Source: Mesobacillus sp. S13 (lineage in GTDB: Bacteria > Bacillota > Bacilli > Bacillales > Cytobacillaceae). Taken from it: a stretch of DNA of 64,000 bases. The notes beneath the pieces are model-generated. The model searched no databases. It worked only from the letters and a program-made list of their open reading frames with translations, and was not told the DNA's origin. The stretch spans positions 4,111,001 through 4,175,000 of the forward strand of contig NZ_CP084622.1 in the NCBI RefSeq assembly GCF_020422885.1. The letters run 5' to 3'. Below are positions 48,967-58,589 of this stretch, in pieces (within the stretch, counting starts at the first letter, position 1; each line of letters opens with the position of its first letter). The translations under genes were made by a program, and so were the position numbers.

Positions 48967-50071
48967 TGCCATCATAATTGGCGGCGGCATCAATGGCAGT
49001 TCGATTGCCTATCAATTATCAAAACGAGGACGAAGTGTCGCCGTCATAGAAAAAGGACGGCTGGCTGGCAAAGCATCCGGCGCAGCAGCCGGGATTTTGG
49101 GAGCTCAAACAGAGCTTACCGATGATGGGCCCTTATTCCAATTCGCCAGAAAAAGCCGAGCCATGTTCCCTGTATTGGCAAGAGAGCTTGAAGAGCTTTC
49201 GGGTGTCCATGTCGGCTTACAGAATAAAGGCATGTACAGGGTGGCTGCAACCGAAAAGGAAGCCTTTGACTTAAAAGCATTAATAGAGTTTCAGACAAGA
49301 TCTGGTGAGAAAGCAGAATGGCTGGCCATTGAAGAATTAATGGAATGGGAGCCAAATGTTTCAAGCAGCCTGCTTGGAGCCATGTTCATCCCGGAAGACG
49401 GCCAGGTGGATGCGCGTGAGTTGACCATTGCCTTCGCAAAAGCAGCGATGGTGAACGGCGTAGAGTTTTACGAGTTTACGAGTGTTAATGATTTGATCAT
49501 TGAGAATGAAAAAATATTGGGCGTAAAAACCGACCATGGTCCTGTTTATGCAGATTCAGTCGTGGTCGCAACAGGCGCATGGAGCCCCTTTTTAACAGAG
49601 AAAACCGGTCTTTCCCTGCCAATTTCTCCTGTAAAAGGAGAGTGCTTTTCCGTGCTTACAGATAAGCCGCTCATCAAGGGAACTATTTTTTCTCATGGAT
49701 GCTATATCGTCCCAAAGAAATCCGGGAGGCTTATTGTCGGTGCAACAGTAAAGCCGAATACCTTTGATGAAAGAGTCACAGTAGATGGAATCTCCACCCT
49801 TATGGAAAAAGCAAAGCTCCTTGTGCCCGGCATTGCCGATTCCGAAATGGAGCGGGCGTGGACCGGGATTCGGCCCCTTTCCGAAGACGGCTTGCCTTTT
49901 TTGGGGGAGCATCCATCATGCCGTAATTTATTTATTGCAGCCGGGCATTTTCGGAATGGGATTTTGTTGTCCCCTGCAACCGGGGAACTGATGGCGGATT
50001 TGCTGGATGGGAAAACGAAGGATTCTGGACCCTTCCGGCTGTCACGGATTACTGAGAGCGTAAGAGCATGA
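48950..50071 (+). CDS. thiO: Glycine oxidase ThiO
   Basis: FAD enzyme of 373 residues oxidising glycine to the imine used for the thiazole ring. DAIIIGGGINGSSIAYQLSK at the N-terminus, GKASGAAAGILGAQTE (flavin site, about 43-58), ERAWTGIRPLSEDGLPFLGE and IAAGHFRNGILLSPATG near the C-terminus. The start ATG 48950 follows AAGGAGG and overlaps the end of tenI. Confidence 0.94.
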   Translation: MKKTYDAIIIGGGINGSSIAYQLSKRGRSVAVIEKGRLAGKASGAAAGILGAQTELTDDGPLFQFARKSRAMFPVLARELEELSGVHVGLQNKGMYRVAATEKEAFDLKALIEFQTRSGEKAEWLAIEELMEWEPNVSSSLLGAMFIPEDGQVDARELTIAFAKAAMVNGVEFYEFTSVNDLIIENEKILGVKTDHGPVYADSVVVATGAWSPFLTEKTGLSLPISPVKGECFSVLTDKPLIKGTIFSHGCYIVPKKSGRLIVGATVKPNTFDERVTVDGISTLMEKAKLLVPGIADSEMERAWTGIRPLSEDGLPFLGEHPSCRNLFIAAGHFRNGILLSPATGELMADLLDGKTKDSGPFRLSRITESVRA

Positions 50072-50085
50072 AAGGAGAATTAGTC

Positions 50086-50289
50086 ATGGAGCTGATTATA
50101 AACGGGGAAAGGATGAACATTCCCAGCCAAATTAAAACTGCTTCAGAACTATTAAACTATTTTCAGCTTGAAGAAAAAGTTTTAATCGTCGAATTAAATG
50201 AAGCTATTTTAGAAAAAAGTGCCCATCAGGATACCAGGCTGTCCGATGGTGACCGAATTGAAATTGTACATTTTGTAGGAGGCGGATGA
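50086..50289 (+). CDS. thiS: Sulfur carrier protein ThiS
   Basis: Ubiquitin-like carrier of 67 residues that brings sulfur as a C-terminal thiocarboxylate. It ends [10 protein letters not shown] with the required Gly-Gly end. The ATG at 50086 follows AAAGGAG by 8 nt; an ATG at 50068 that overlaps the thiO stop lies in this site and is less likely. Confidence 0.94.
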   Translation: MELIINGERMNIPSQIKTASELLNYFQLEEKVLIVELNEAILEKSAHQDTRLSDGDRIEIVHFVGGG

Positions 50290-50291
50290 TC

Positions 50292-51059
50292 ATGCTAAAA
50301 ATTGGACCATACGAATTCAACTCCCGTTTATTGCTCGGGACCGGGAAATACCCAGACTTTGATATCCAAAGGAAAGCTGTAGAGGAATCCGGCACAGAGG
50401 TGCTTACTTTTGCTGTTCGGCGCATGAATATCTTCGAGGCAAACCAGCCCAATTTTCTCGAACAGCTAGATTTAAAGAAATACAAGCTCCTTCCAAACAC
50501 AGCAGGAGCTAAGACCGCAGAGGAAGCTGTCCGGATTGCGAGACTTTCCAAGGCCTCGGGTCTCTGTGATATGGTGAAGGTTGAAGTCATCGGCTGTGAC
50601 AAAACCCTCCTCCCTGACCCGGTCGAGACACTAAGAGCTTCAGAAATTCTATTAAATGAAGGATTCATCGTTCTGCCTTACACGTCAGACGATGTTGTTC
50701 TGGCAAGGAAGCTGCAGGAGCTCGGCTGCCATGCCGTCATGCCTTGCGCCTCGCCAATCGGCTCTGGACAGGGAATCATCAACCCTCTTTATCTGAAATT
50801 CATCATTGAGCAGGCAACCGTACCGGTGATTGTCGACGCCGGGATTGGCAGTCCGGCAGATGCTGCTGCTTCCATGGAACTCGGAGCGGATGGTGTCTTG
50901 CTGAATACTGCCGTCTCTTCAGCGAATGATCCGGTAAAAATGGCTAAAGCTATGAAGCTAGCAGTAGAAGCGGGCAGATTTGGTTTCGAGGCCGGAAGAA
51001 TGCCGAAAAAGCATTACGCTTCCGCCAGCAGCCCTGCTGAAGGGATGATCTTTAGTTGA
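50292..51059 (+). CDS. thiG: Thiazole synthase ThiG
   Basis: Assembles thiazole phosphate from DXP, dehydroglycine and ThiS-thiocarboxylate. 255 residues, TIM barrel. [13 protein letters not shown], catalytic Lys in DMVKVEVIG (about 97), [33 protein letters not shown] and [13 protein letters not shown] 50292 has AGGAGG 9 nt before; ATG 50286 is too close to it. Confidence 0.95.
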   Translation: MLKIGPYEFNSRLLLGTGKYPDFDIQRKAVEESGTEVLTFAVRRMNIFEANQPNFLEQLDLKKYKLLPNTAGAKTAEEAVRIARLSKASGLCDMVKVEVIGCDKTLLPDPVETLRASEILLNEGFIVLPYTSDDVVLARKLQELGCHAVMPCASPIGSGQGIINPLYLKFIIEQATVPVIVDAGIGSPADAAASMELGADGVLLNTAVSSANDPVKMAKAMKLAVEAGRFGFEAGRMPKKHYASASSPAEGMIFS

Positions 51060-52075
51060 CCAGCAGGTACTCCCGCCAGGAATTATTTGCGCCAATCGGC
51101 AAAGAAGGCCAGGAAAGACTTCGGAGCAAGCATGTCTTAATGATCGGCGCAGGCGCTCTAGGCGCGGCAAACGCCGAACTCCTCACCAGGGCAGGAATTG
51201 GCAAACTGACAATTGCCGACAGGGATTATGTGGAATGGAGCAACCTTCAACGGCAGCAGCTTTATTGTGAAGAAGATGCACTGGATAGAATGCCAAAAGC
51301 AGTGGCATCAGCCAGAAGGCTAAGGGCCATTAATTCGGATGTTGAAATCATCCCCCATGTAGTGGATGTCGGCGTCCAGGAGCTGGAACAATTGACCGAT
51401 GGTGTGGATTTAATCATCGATGCGACGGATAACTTTGATATCCGCCTGTTGATCAATGATATATCGCAAAAGTATAAGATTCCCTGGATTTATGGAGGCT
51501 GTGTCGGGAGCTATGGCTTGAGCTTCACGATTCTGCCCGGGACGACCCCATGCCTCAACTGTTTATTGGAGACAATTCCATTGGGAGGAGCCACCTGTGA
51601 TACAGCCGGTGTGATCCAGCCTGCCATTCAGATGGTTGTCGCGCACCAATCAGCGGAAGCGCTCAAAATCCTGACAGGTGACTTCGATTCTCTGCGAAAT
51701 AAACTTGTCTCATTCGATGTATGGAACAATCAGTATCGAACAATCAACGTCTCTTCCCTGAAAAAGGCATCCTGCCCTTCGTGCGGGGAAGACCAAACAT
51801 ACCCGTTCCTCTCTTATGACAACCAGACAAAGGCTGCCGTCCTCTGCGGAAGGGACACGGTCCAAATCAGGCCAGGGGCCAATCAGGTAAGGAATCTCGA
51901 CCATTTGGAGAGGACGCTGGCCGCACAAGGAATCAAGACGCAGCGCAATCCGTTTCTGCTGTCTTTTCCAGTCGATTCAGCGAGATTGGTTGTTTTCAAG
52001 GATGGAAGGGTGTTCGTCCATGGAATCAAAGACATTTCCGAAGCAAAAACACTTTACCATCGTTTCCTAGGCTAA
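51056..52075 (+). CDS. thiF: Sulfur carrier adenylyltransferase ThiF
   Basis: E1-like enzyme activating ThiS; 339 residues. ATP site [18 protein letters not shown] (about 31-48), ERDxxxW-type [24 protein letters not shown], and zinc cysteines in TPCLNC and SCPSCG. The C-terminal 90 residues are weakly rhodanese-like. The start is TTG 51056, overlapping the thiG stop (TTGA). The thiD gene that follows in B. subtilis is absent. Confidence 0.92.
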   Translation: MTSRYSRQELFAPIGKEGQERLRSKHVLMIGAGALGAANAELLTRAGIGKLTIADRDYVEWSNLQRQQLYCEEDALDRMPKAVASARRLRAINSDVEIIPHVVDVGVQELEQLTDGVDLIIDATDNFDIRLLINDISQKYKIPWIYGGCVGSYGLSFTILPGTTPCLNCLLETIPLGGATCDTAGVIQPAIQMVVAHQSAEALKILTGDFDSLRNKLVSFDVWNNQYRTINVSSLKKASCPSCGEDQTYPFLSYDNQTKAAVLCGRDTVQIRPGANQVRNLDHLERTLAAQGIKTQRNPFLLSFPVDSARLVVFKDGRVFVHGIKDISEAKTLYHRFLG

Positions 52076-52095
52076 TAAACATAACTCAGAATGCA

Positions 52096-52128
52096 GTGTC
52101 ATTGCCATATCGGGCAATGACACTTTTT
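52096..52128 (+). terminator. Terminator of the thiamine operon
   Basis: Perfect 11-bp stem GTGTCATTGCC / GGCAATGACAC with a 6-nt loop and T-run. Confidence 0.92.
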
Positions 52129-52136
52129 ACATAAAA

Positions 52137-52173
52137 AAAGCTAACCCTTCTATTAGATAGATGGGTTAGCTTT
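52137..52173 (-). terminator. Terminator after TPR gene
   Basis: AAAGCTAACCC / GGGTTAGCTTT with an inner CTA/TAG; on the minus strand it is followed by T residues. Confidence 0.75.
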
Positions 52174-52177
52174 AAAA

Positions 52178-53686
52178 TTAAATGCTGTCTTCCTCGTGAA
52201 GAAACTCGTTTGCCAAATTTATATATTTGGTCAGAGTTGATACGGACAATCCGTATTTCTTTGCGACTGCTGCTTTTGAGGTCTTGATGTCTCTTAGTTT
52301 ATCCCACAGATAATCAACCGCTGCGGCCCAAGCCTTTTGGTTCTTGAAGTCATAGCCAGCTTCAGCTGCCTGCTCAAAAACCGAGAACCACATGATGTAG
52401 ACACCCGCTTCATTTTTACCGATCGGCTGGTGGTGGTCATAAAGGAGCTTCGCCGTTTCATGCGCGCCCTTCACTTCTTCTTCCTTACTGTTCAGTTTAC
52501 CGGAACTCACATACGCAAGGTATGATTTTTCCATTTCGGTCATTTTATCCGTTGATGTCTCCGCCGAGAGAATCTCCTTCTTTTTAGCGGATAGCGATGT
52601 AAGGAATAGCGCAAAAAGCCGTTCCTCCGGATAATCGCTGTTCAGCTGGTTAAGGATTGCTGAAACCTGCGTTTCGAACTTTACATCCGGTTTGTCAGCC
52701 CAAGGCTCCATTCCCTCTTTTTCAGGACTGAACTCGAGCACCTTTTTCCAGGCTGATACTGCTGTATTTTCCCTGCCGGTAAAATAGGAAGCATGCGCCA
52801 ACCAGTAATAGAATGCACCGTCACCTTCAAAACCGGTTTTTTGCAACTTCTTCAGCCAGCGGTATGCCAGCTCGTACTCGCCGACAAGCGCAAATGTAGC
52901 GCCAAGCTTGAACTGATGTTCAACGTGGATCGGGTGGATTTTTTCCAGGGAATTCTTAAGGTCCTGGCCTTCCTTCTCCTGTCCCTGATAATGCGCAAAC
53001 ACAAGGGCATTGCACAATGCATGCAGGTTGCCTGGGTTCCGCTCAAGCACATCATTCAGGATGTCACGCGCCTTCGTCGTCTCGCCGAGGTAAAAATACG
53101 CCAGCGCCAGATTATTGTAAGCTGACCAGTATTCCGGATACTCCTCGATGACCTCCTGGAAGATCTCAATCGCCTTCGGAAACTCTCCCGATTCCAAATG
53201 ATTGCGCGCTTCCTCCTGCTTGACGATCAGGTCATCCTCTTCATAATAATCCTCATCCATTTCTTCCGCTTCCATCGTCAGAAGATCAAGCAGGTCGTTC
53301 GCATCCTCGGCAAACTCACCGTCTTCATTCAATTCCAAATAAAGATTGGCATGCCTGAACGCATCGCGGAACAATCCCAGGTGAGCATAGTTATTCGCTA
53401 AGAAATAATGGCACTCTGCCATGTTTTCATCGAGTTCTTCGAGGACCAAGTGCAATAGGCGGTTAGACTGCTGGTATTCACCCATCTCCGACAGCACAAT
53501 CGCCAGCTGGCAAACGATCATCGGCTCGCCAGGCTCAAGATGCATCGCACGCCGGAAATACTTCTCAGCCTTTTTAAGGTCCCGCCTGTGAAAAGCCTTG
53601 ACCCCTTTGGTGAAATAATACTCACCAGTCGGAACGAATGACAGCAATTGGCCTTTTTGCTTCATTGCTTTAGAGTCTTTTCCCAT
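52178..53686 (-). CDS. TPR repeat protein (YvcD-like)
   Basis: Soluble tetratricopeptide protein of 502 residues. At least six TPR units are seen: YYFTKGVKAFHRRDLKKAEKYF and PGEPMIVCQLAIVLSEMGEY near the N-terminus, ECHYFLANNYAHLGLFRDAF, WSAYNNLALAYFYLGETTKA, HQFKLGATFALVGEYELAY and YYWLAHASYFTGRENTAV. The C-terminus has an HTH-like segment KAAVAKKYGLSVSTLTKYINLA. Same position near his and trxB as B. subtilis yvcD. Partner unknown. GGAGG 5 nt before ATG 53686. Confidence 0.9.
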   Translation of the reverse strand: MGKDSKAMKQKGQLLSFVPTGEYYFTKGVKAFHRRDLKKAEKYFRRAMHLEPGEPMIVCQLAIVLSEMGEYQQSNRLLHLVLEELDENMAECHYFLANNYAHLGLFRDAFRHANLYLELNEDGEFAEDANDLLDLLTMEAEEMDEDYYEEDDLIVKQEEARNHLESGEFPKAIEIFQEVIEEYPEYWSAYNNLALAYFYLGETTKARDILNDVLERNPGNLHALCNALVFAHYQGQEKEGQDLKNSLEKIHPIHVEHQFKLGATFALVGEYELAYRWLKKLQKTGFEGDGAFYYWLAHASYFTGRENTAVSAWKKVLEFSPEKEGMEPWADKPDVKFETQVSAILNQLNSDYPEERLFALFLTSLSAKKKEILSAETSTDKMTEMEKSYLAYVSSGKLNSKEEEVKGAHETAKLLYDHHQPIGKNEAGVYIMWFSVFEQAAEAGYDFKNQKAWAAAVDYLWDKLRDIKTSKAAVAKKYGLSVSTLTKYINLANEFLHEEDSI

Positions 53687-53862
53687 ATGATCCTCCATTT
53701 GTATTTTAGTAAATCCATATCCTTTGAACCTTTGAATTGTATAAGAACACACATACAGTGTTTTATCGAAGCAACTTTAACTAATGTAGTATAACATACG
53801 GACAGAGTGTTCGAGAAGGTGTGGATTTGAATTTGTAATTGGAGAGGGCGATTTCGGGGAGT

Positions 53863-53980
53863 TGGTCGATATATTGCGAAAAGTGGTCGATATAATTAAA
53901 AATCCGCTGATATATTGCCAAATGTGGTCGATAAAATCAAAAATCCGCTGATATATTCCAAAATGTGGTCGATATAATTC
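53863..53980. repeat. GGTCGAT phrase array, about 41-bp units
   Basis: Four copies of (G)GTCGATA with AAAAATCCGCTGATATATT between them, in the 380-base gap before the NERD gene. The reverse complement of the same unit recurs at 62617-62730. Confidence 0.85.
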
Positions 53981-54066
53981 ACTAGTCGTTAATCTATATG
54001 TTATAAGAAGGTATTTTCAGTGATGCCATCGAATATTACAGTACCAATATTAAGGAGTGATAGAAT

Positions 54067-54996
54067 TTGATTGAAAAAAAAAGAGAATATCCTAAAGAAA
54101 TCATGATTTTAGAAGCGATAGTAAGGCGTTTTCCTCCTGATGACTTCAAAAAAGCAGATTTCGAAAAGAAACTTTATCGGAAACGTGCAGGTTATAAAGG
54201 AGAAAAGACGCTGGATTACTTTTTAGAGCAAATTGATCACTCTAATATGGTGATTTTGCACGATTTCAGGATTCCGATTAACAGTACTCACTTCCAAATC
54301 GACACCCTCATCATTACCCCACACTTTCTCCTCATCATCGATTCCAAAAATTTAGCAGGTACACTTATTTTCCTTCCAGAATTCAATCAATTGATACGGA
54401 TACAAAATGAAATAGAAGAAGTTTTTCCCGACCCGATCCTCCAGACTAAAATACAGGCATCTCAATTACGAGCATTTCTAGAAAAGCACCATTTGACGCC
54501 TCCGCCGATTGAATACCTTGTTGCCATAAGCAATACGCAGGCCCTCATTAAAAATCCAACCAATGACAAGGAAGTCAGTTATAGAGTCTTCAGGTCTGCA
54601 AATGTCACTTTCAAAATCCCGCCATTTTACAGAAAGCATCCCCAGTCACTCTTATCCAAAACTGAAATGAAAAAAATCTCCAAACAATTAGTAAAGGCAC
54701 ATGTGCCATTGGTTCCAGACCCAAAGTCGATGAACCTTCCATTTGATAATATGGCTAAGGGTGTTCAGTGTCCTGCATGCGAGGCATTCGGTATGGATTA
54801 CCATCAGGGGAAATGGACTTGCCAAGGCTGTGGACATAAAGCTGCGGCCGCCCACTTACAGGCATTGAGGGATTATTTCCTTCTTTACGGCCCTTCTATT
54901 ACTAACAAGCAATTTCGTGATTATATGAAACTAGAATCTACCTCAACCGCAAAACGACTCTTAGCTTGTGGATTTGACCTCTCTCGGCACGAATAA
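54067..54996 (+). CDS. NERD domain protein with C-terminal zinc ribbon
   Basis: 309 residues. The nuclease-related domain spans about 38-155: RAGYKGEKTLDYFLEQ, then HFQIDTLIITPHFLLIIDSKN with the conserved D-x(n)-E/D-x-K-like core. A zinc ribbon follows (CPAC near 233 and CQGC near 251), then a helical tail like an HTH (FRDYMKLESTSTAKRLLACGF). DNA-processing is inferred. The start is TTG 54067 behind AAGGAGTG. Stands alone next to repeats. Confidence 0.85.
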   Translation: MIEKKREYPKEIMILEAIVRRFPPDDFKKADFEKKLYRKRAGYKGEKTLDYFLEQIDHSNMVILHDFRIPINSTHFQIDTLIITPHFLLIIDSKNLAGTLIFLPEFNQLIRIQNEIEEVFPDPILQTKIQASQLRAFLEKHHLTPPPIEYLVAISNTQALIKNPTNDKEVSYRVFRSANVTFKIPPFYRKHPQSLLSKTEMKKISKQLVKAHVPLVPDPKSMNLPFDNMAKGVQCPACEAFGMDYHQGKWTCQGCGHKAAAAHLQALRDYFLLYGPSITNKQFRDYMKLESTSTAKRLLACGFDLSRHE

Positions 54997-55040
54997 AGGA
55001 CGGACCTACTCTCCGGGAAAAAACTTCTTTGATTAAGTAA

Positions 55041-55079
55041 AACCCAGCGCAATCTATTCTTCTGCGCTGGGCTTTTTTC
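55041..55079. terminator. Bidirectional terminator after his operon
   Basis: Stem CCCAGCGCA / TGCGCTGGG with T-run on one side and A-run on the other; the right arm overlaps the last codons of hisIE. Confidence 0.85.
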
Positions 55080-55797
55080 TTTTATTCAATACTGCCAGTA
55101 CCTCTTTCAGCGGCAGCTTTTGTTCCTGCAGCAGGACCATCAGATGGTAAAGCAGGTCGGCGGCTTCCCATTTCAGTTCTTCTGGGTCACGGTTTTTGGC
55201 GGCAATGATGACTTCCGATGCTTCTTCGCCGACTTTTTTCAAAATCTTGTCGACACCTTTTTCAAATAGATAGGTAGTGTAGGCGCCTTCTGGCATTTCC
55301 TGTTCGCGCTTGGAGATCGTTTTTTCCAGCTGGAGCATGACGGCGAAATCGCTCAGGGAAGCAAATTGGTCCGCAGTTCGATTCAGCGAGCTTTCTGAAT
55401 TGCTTAGTGAAGCAAGTTGGTCGGCGGAGGGATCCATCCTGCTATCTGAGAGTTCCGCTGAATCACGCTCAACAGAACGCTCCAACAGATTTTCCGAAAA
55501 ACAGCTGACTGCTCCTGTGTGGCATGCCGGTCCGGCGGGGTCGACTAGCACTACAAGGGAATCTCCGTCACAGTCATATCTCATCTCGACGATTTTCTGG
55601 GTGTTACCGCTCGTTGCGCCTTTATGCCAAAGCTCCTGGCGGGAACGGCTGTAAAACCAGGTTTCTCGTGTTTCGAGCGACTTCCTGAGAGATTCTTCAT
55701 TCATATAGGCAACAGTCAGGACTTCACGTGTCGTTTCATCCTGGACGACTGCGGGTATCAGGCCATTGGCATCAAACTTCAATTCATCTAGATTCAT
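55054..55797 (-). CDS. hisIE: Bifunctional phosphoribosyl-AMP cyclohydrolase / PRA-PH (HisIE)
   Basis: Steps 2 and 3 of histidine synthesis. 247 residues against about 210 in B. subtilis. HisI part: [20 protein letters not shown] with the zinc/Mg Cys and Asp, HTGAVSCF (about 92-99). HisE part: [20 protein letters not shown] (about 176) and [14 protein letters not shown]. Between them about 45 residues form a Ser/Asp-rich linker with an internal duplication (ADQLASLS and ADQFASLS). Last gene of the operon; overlaps hisF by 4 bases. Confidence 0.94.
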   Translation of the reverse strand: MNLDELKFDANGLIPAVVQDETTREVLTVAYMNEESLRKSLETRETWFYSRSRQELWHKGATSGNTQKIVEMRYDCDGDSLVVLVDPAGPACHTGAVSCFSENLLERSVERDSAELSDSRMDPSADQLASLSNSESSLNRTADQFASLSDFAVMLQLEKTISKREQEMPEGAYTTYLFEKGVDKILKKVGEEASEVIIAAKNRDPEELKWEAADLLYHLMVLLQEQKLPLKEVLAVLNKRKKPSAEE

Positions 55798-56552
55798 CGT
55801 ACGGTCACTCCTTTTTCGCGGAGATGGGATTTTACTTCTTTTACAGAGGTTTCGCGATAGTGAAAGATTGATGCAGCCAGTGCGGCATCGGCTTTTCCTT
55901 CGGTAAAAGCGTCAACGAAATGGTCGGCGTTTCCTGCACCGCCAGAGGCAATCACCGGAACAGTCACCGCTTCACTCACGGCTCTAGTCAATGCGAGGTC
56001 AAAGCCTTTCTTTTCGCCATCACTGTCCATGCTTGTCAGCAGGATTTCCCCTGCTCCAAGGCGGACAGCTTCTTTTGCCCAGTCAATCACTTCCCACTCT
56101 GTCGGTGTCCGGCCGCCATGAGTATACACTCGCCATGAGCCGAGCTCTGGGTCGTATTTCGCATCGATGGCGACGACAATGCACTGGGCTCCGAAGAAAT
56201 CAGAGCCTTCTGAGATTAGTTTCGGATTTTTGACAGCTGCGGTGTTCAAGGACACTTTGTCAGCCCCAGAACGAAGCATCTTTTTCATATCATCAAGTGT
56301 GTTGATGCCGCCGCCGACGGTGAACGGGATGGCCAGCTCTGAAGCGACTTCCCGGACCACCTCGACCATCGTCTTCCTCCCTTCAACGGAAGCAGATATA
56401 TCAAGGAAAACAAGTTCATCGGCTCCTTGCTCATCGTAAAATCGAGCCAGTTCCACAGGGTCGCCGGCATCGCGGAGCTGCACAAATTGCACTCCTTTTA
56501 CGACGCGGCCTTCTTTCACATCAAGGCAGGGTATGATCCGTTTGCTCAGCAT
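55794..56552 (-). CDS. hisF: Imidazole glycerol phosphate synthase subunit HisF
   Basis: Cyclase half of IGP synthase, 252-residue TIM barrel. Catalytic Asp in [18 protein letters not shown] (11) and in [16 protein letters not shown] (about 130), with VGGGINT and ASGGAGN phosphate loops. Adjacent to its partners hisH and hisA. Confidence 0.97.
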   Translation of the reverse strand: MLSKRIIPCLDVKEGRVVKGVQFVQLRDAGDPVELARFYDEQGADELVFLDISASVEGRKTMVEVVREVASELAIPFTVGGGINTLDDMKKMLRSGADKVSLNTAAVKNPKLISEGSDFFGAQCIVVAIDAKYDPELGSWRVYTHGGRTPTEWEVIDWAKEAVRLGAGEILLTSMDSDGEKKGFDLALTRAVSEAVTVPVIASGGAGNADHFVDAFTEGKADAALAASIFHYRETSVKEVKSHLREKGVTVR

Positions 56553-57283
56553 CAGGACTCCCCCAATTCAAGCGCAGATTTTACCGAAAAGCGCCCTTCA
56601 TAAATCGCTTTGCCGACGATCGCGCCGCTGACGCCATCTGCCCTTAGCTGCCGAAGCGCACCTAAATCGTCAAGCGAGCTGACCCCTCCGGAAGCGATGA
56701 CACTTTTGCCTGTCTCCATAGCAAGCTGGCGGGTTGCCTCCAGATTCGGTCCGGCTAACGTACCGTCCGTGGCGATATCGGTAAAAATGAAGGTCTCTGC
56801 TCCGGCGTCTGCAAATCTTTTGCCAAGGTCCACAGCACTTACCTCTGAAGTATTCAGCCAGCCATGTGTCGCGACGAAGCCATTTTTCGCATCTAGGCCG
56901 ATGGCAATTTTTGCTCCATACTTCCTGACCATCTCCTCAGCGAATTCAGGATTTGACACGGCAATGCTGCCGATGATGACACGACTGACGCCATTTTCAA
57001 GATAGTGGTTAATATCATCTTCACTCCGAATGCCGCCGCCTATTTGGACGTTCACGCCCAGCTCTTTTGCTGCCTGGATGACGAATTGATCGTTCACACG
57101 CTTGCCATCCCTTGCGCCATCAAGGTCGACCATATGAATCCATTTTGCCCCTTCATCTGCGAATTTCTTCGCCATTTCAAAAGGAGAATCTCCATAAACC
57201 GTTTCTTTGTCATAATCGCCTTGCAGCAGTCTTACACATTTTCCGCCGCGCATGTCGATCGCCGGGTAGATTGTGAATTTCAT
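56552..57283 (-). CDS. hisA: ProFAR isomerase HisA
   Basis: 243-residue barrel isomerising ProFAR. Catalytic Asp in [17 protein letters not shown] (10) and [14 protein letters not shown] (about 130); phosphate loops GGGIRSE and ASGGVSS. The start overlaps hisH by 4 bases. Confidence 0.97.
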   Translation of the reverse strand: MKFTIYPAIDMRGGKCVRLLQGDYDKETVYGDSPFEMAKKFADEGAKWIHMVDLDGARDGKRVNDQFVIQAAKELGVNVQIGGGIRSEDDINHYLENGVSRVIIGSIAVSNPEFAEEMVRKYGAKIAIGLDAKNGFVATHGWLNTSEVSAVDLGKRFADAGAETFIFTDIATDGTLAGPNLEATRQLAMETGKSVIASGGVSSLDDLGALRQLRADGVSGAIVGKAIYEGRFSVKSALELGES

Positions 57284-57921
57284 GAGTCTGTCTTCCTTTC
57301 TGTTGCAAGGTTCGCAAAATTGCGGAGCAGCGCCATTCCCATATCACTGCTTTTTTCCGGATGGAATTGCATCCCGAAGATATTTTCCCTGCCAACGATG
57401 GCCGGCACTTCAACATCATAATAATCGCCGACCGCCACCAGGACGTCAGGATTTTTCGTTTTTATATAATAAGAATGGACAAAGTAAACATAACCTTCTT
57501 CAAGAGAGGCTAACAATGGAGAATCCCCGATAAAACGGAGCTTGTTCCAGCCCATATGCGGAACCTTATAGTTTTCCCCGACTGCTGTCTCACCTGAAAA
57601 ACGTTCCACTTTACCAGGAAGCAGGCTCAAACCCTTTGTCAGCCCATTTTCCGTGCTTTCTTCAAACAACAGCTGCATGCCGAGGCAGATTCCGAGCACG
57701 GGCTTGCCAGTTGCGGCAAAATCACGAATCATTTGGGTCAGTCCAGTTCGGTCCAATATATCCATTGCATCACGGAATGATCCGACGCCAGGGACGAGCA
57801 GTGCATCTGCTTCCATTAAATTGCCTTTATGTTGTGATATGAAATATGGCGCATCCAGCCGTTCAAGCGCTTTGCTGACGCTGAACAGATTGCCCATGCC
57901 GTAATCGACGATGCCAATCAT
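57280..57921 (-). CDS. hisH: Imidazole glycerol phosphate synthase glutaminase HisH
   Basis: Class I glutamine amidotransferase of 213 residues supplying ammonia to HisF. Nucleophile Cys in [13 protein letters not shown] (about 82), catalytic His-x-Glu in [13 protein letters not shown] (about 188). N-terminal [14 protein letters not shown] is typical. Confidence 0.97.
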   Translation of the reverse strand: MIGIVDYGMGNLFSVSKALERLDAPYFISQHKGNLMEADALLVPGVGSFRDAMDILDRTGLTQMIRDFAATGKPVLGICLGMQLLFEESTENGLTKGLSLLPGKVERFSGETAVGENYKVPHMGWNKLRFIGDSPLLASLEEGYVYFVHSYYIKTKNPDVLVAVGDYYDVEVPAIVGRENIFGMQFHPEKSSDMGMALLRNFANLATERKTDS

Positions 57922-57977
57922 GAGATAACTTCCTTCCTATTAGCGAGTTCGTTTTTTCTCCTGGGGGAACTGCGTTG

Positions 57978-58565
57978 TTACAGCATCCCCTTCGATGAAG
58001 GCACTCCTTTTACCCGCGGGTCGATGGTCGTTGCTTCATCAAGCGCGCGGCCAAGGGCTTTGAACACCGCTTCAATCATGTGGTGAGTGTTTTTACCGTA
58101 ATGGACGATAACATGCAGGTTCATTCTTGCTTCAAGCGCCAGCTTCCACAGGAATTCATGTACCAGCTCGACATCAAAAGTGCCGACCTGCTGAGCTGGG
58201 AATTCTGCGCGCATCTCGAGGTGCGGGCGGTTGCTGAGGTCGATGACCACCTGCGCCAGGGCTTCATCCATTGGAACAAAGGCGTTGCCATATCGTTTGA
58301 TGCCTTTTTTATCGCCTAGTGCTTCGCGGAGCGCTTGTCCGATACAGATGCCAATATCCTCGGTTGTATGGTGGCCATCTACCTCCACATCACCCTTGGC
58401 ATCCACTTTCAAATCGAATTGGCCATGCTTTGCGAATAAATCAAGCATATGGGAAAGAAAGGGCACTCCTGTATCAAGTTTCGTTTTCCCTTCACCATCG
58501 ATGCTGAAATCCAAATCTATTTTTGTTTCATTTGTATATCGATTCACCGTTGCTATGCGTTCCAT
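57978..58565 (-). CDS. hisB: Imidazoleglycerol-phosphate dehydratase HisB
   Basis: 195 residues, single-domain form. Metal motifs FLSHMLDLFAKHG (about 40-52), DGHHTTEDIGICIG (about 68) and HMIEAVFKALGRALDEA. ATG 58565 has GGAGGGAA upstream; an in-frame ATG five codons earlier is part of this site. Confidence 0.97.
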   Translation of the reverse strand: MERIATVNRYTNETKIDLDFSIDGEGKTKLDTGVPFLSHMLDLFAKHGQFDLKVDAKGDVEVDGHHTTEDIGICIGQALREALGDKKGIKRYGNAFVPMDEALAQVVIDLSNRPHLEMRAEFPAQQVGTFDVELVHEFLWKLALEARMNLHVIVHYGKNTHHMIEAVFKALGRALDEATTIDPRVKGVPSSKGML

Positions 58566-58589
58566 CAGCGTTCCCTCCATCTACTTTCA

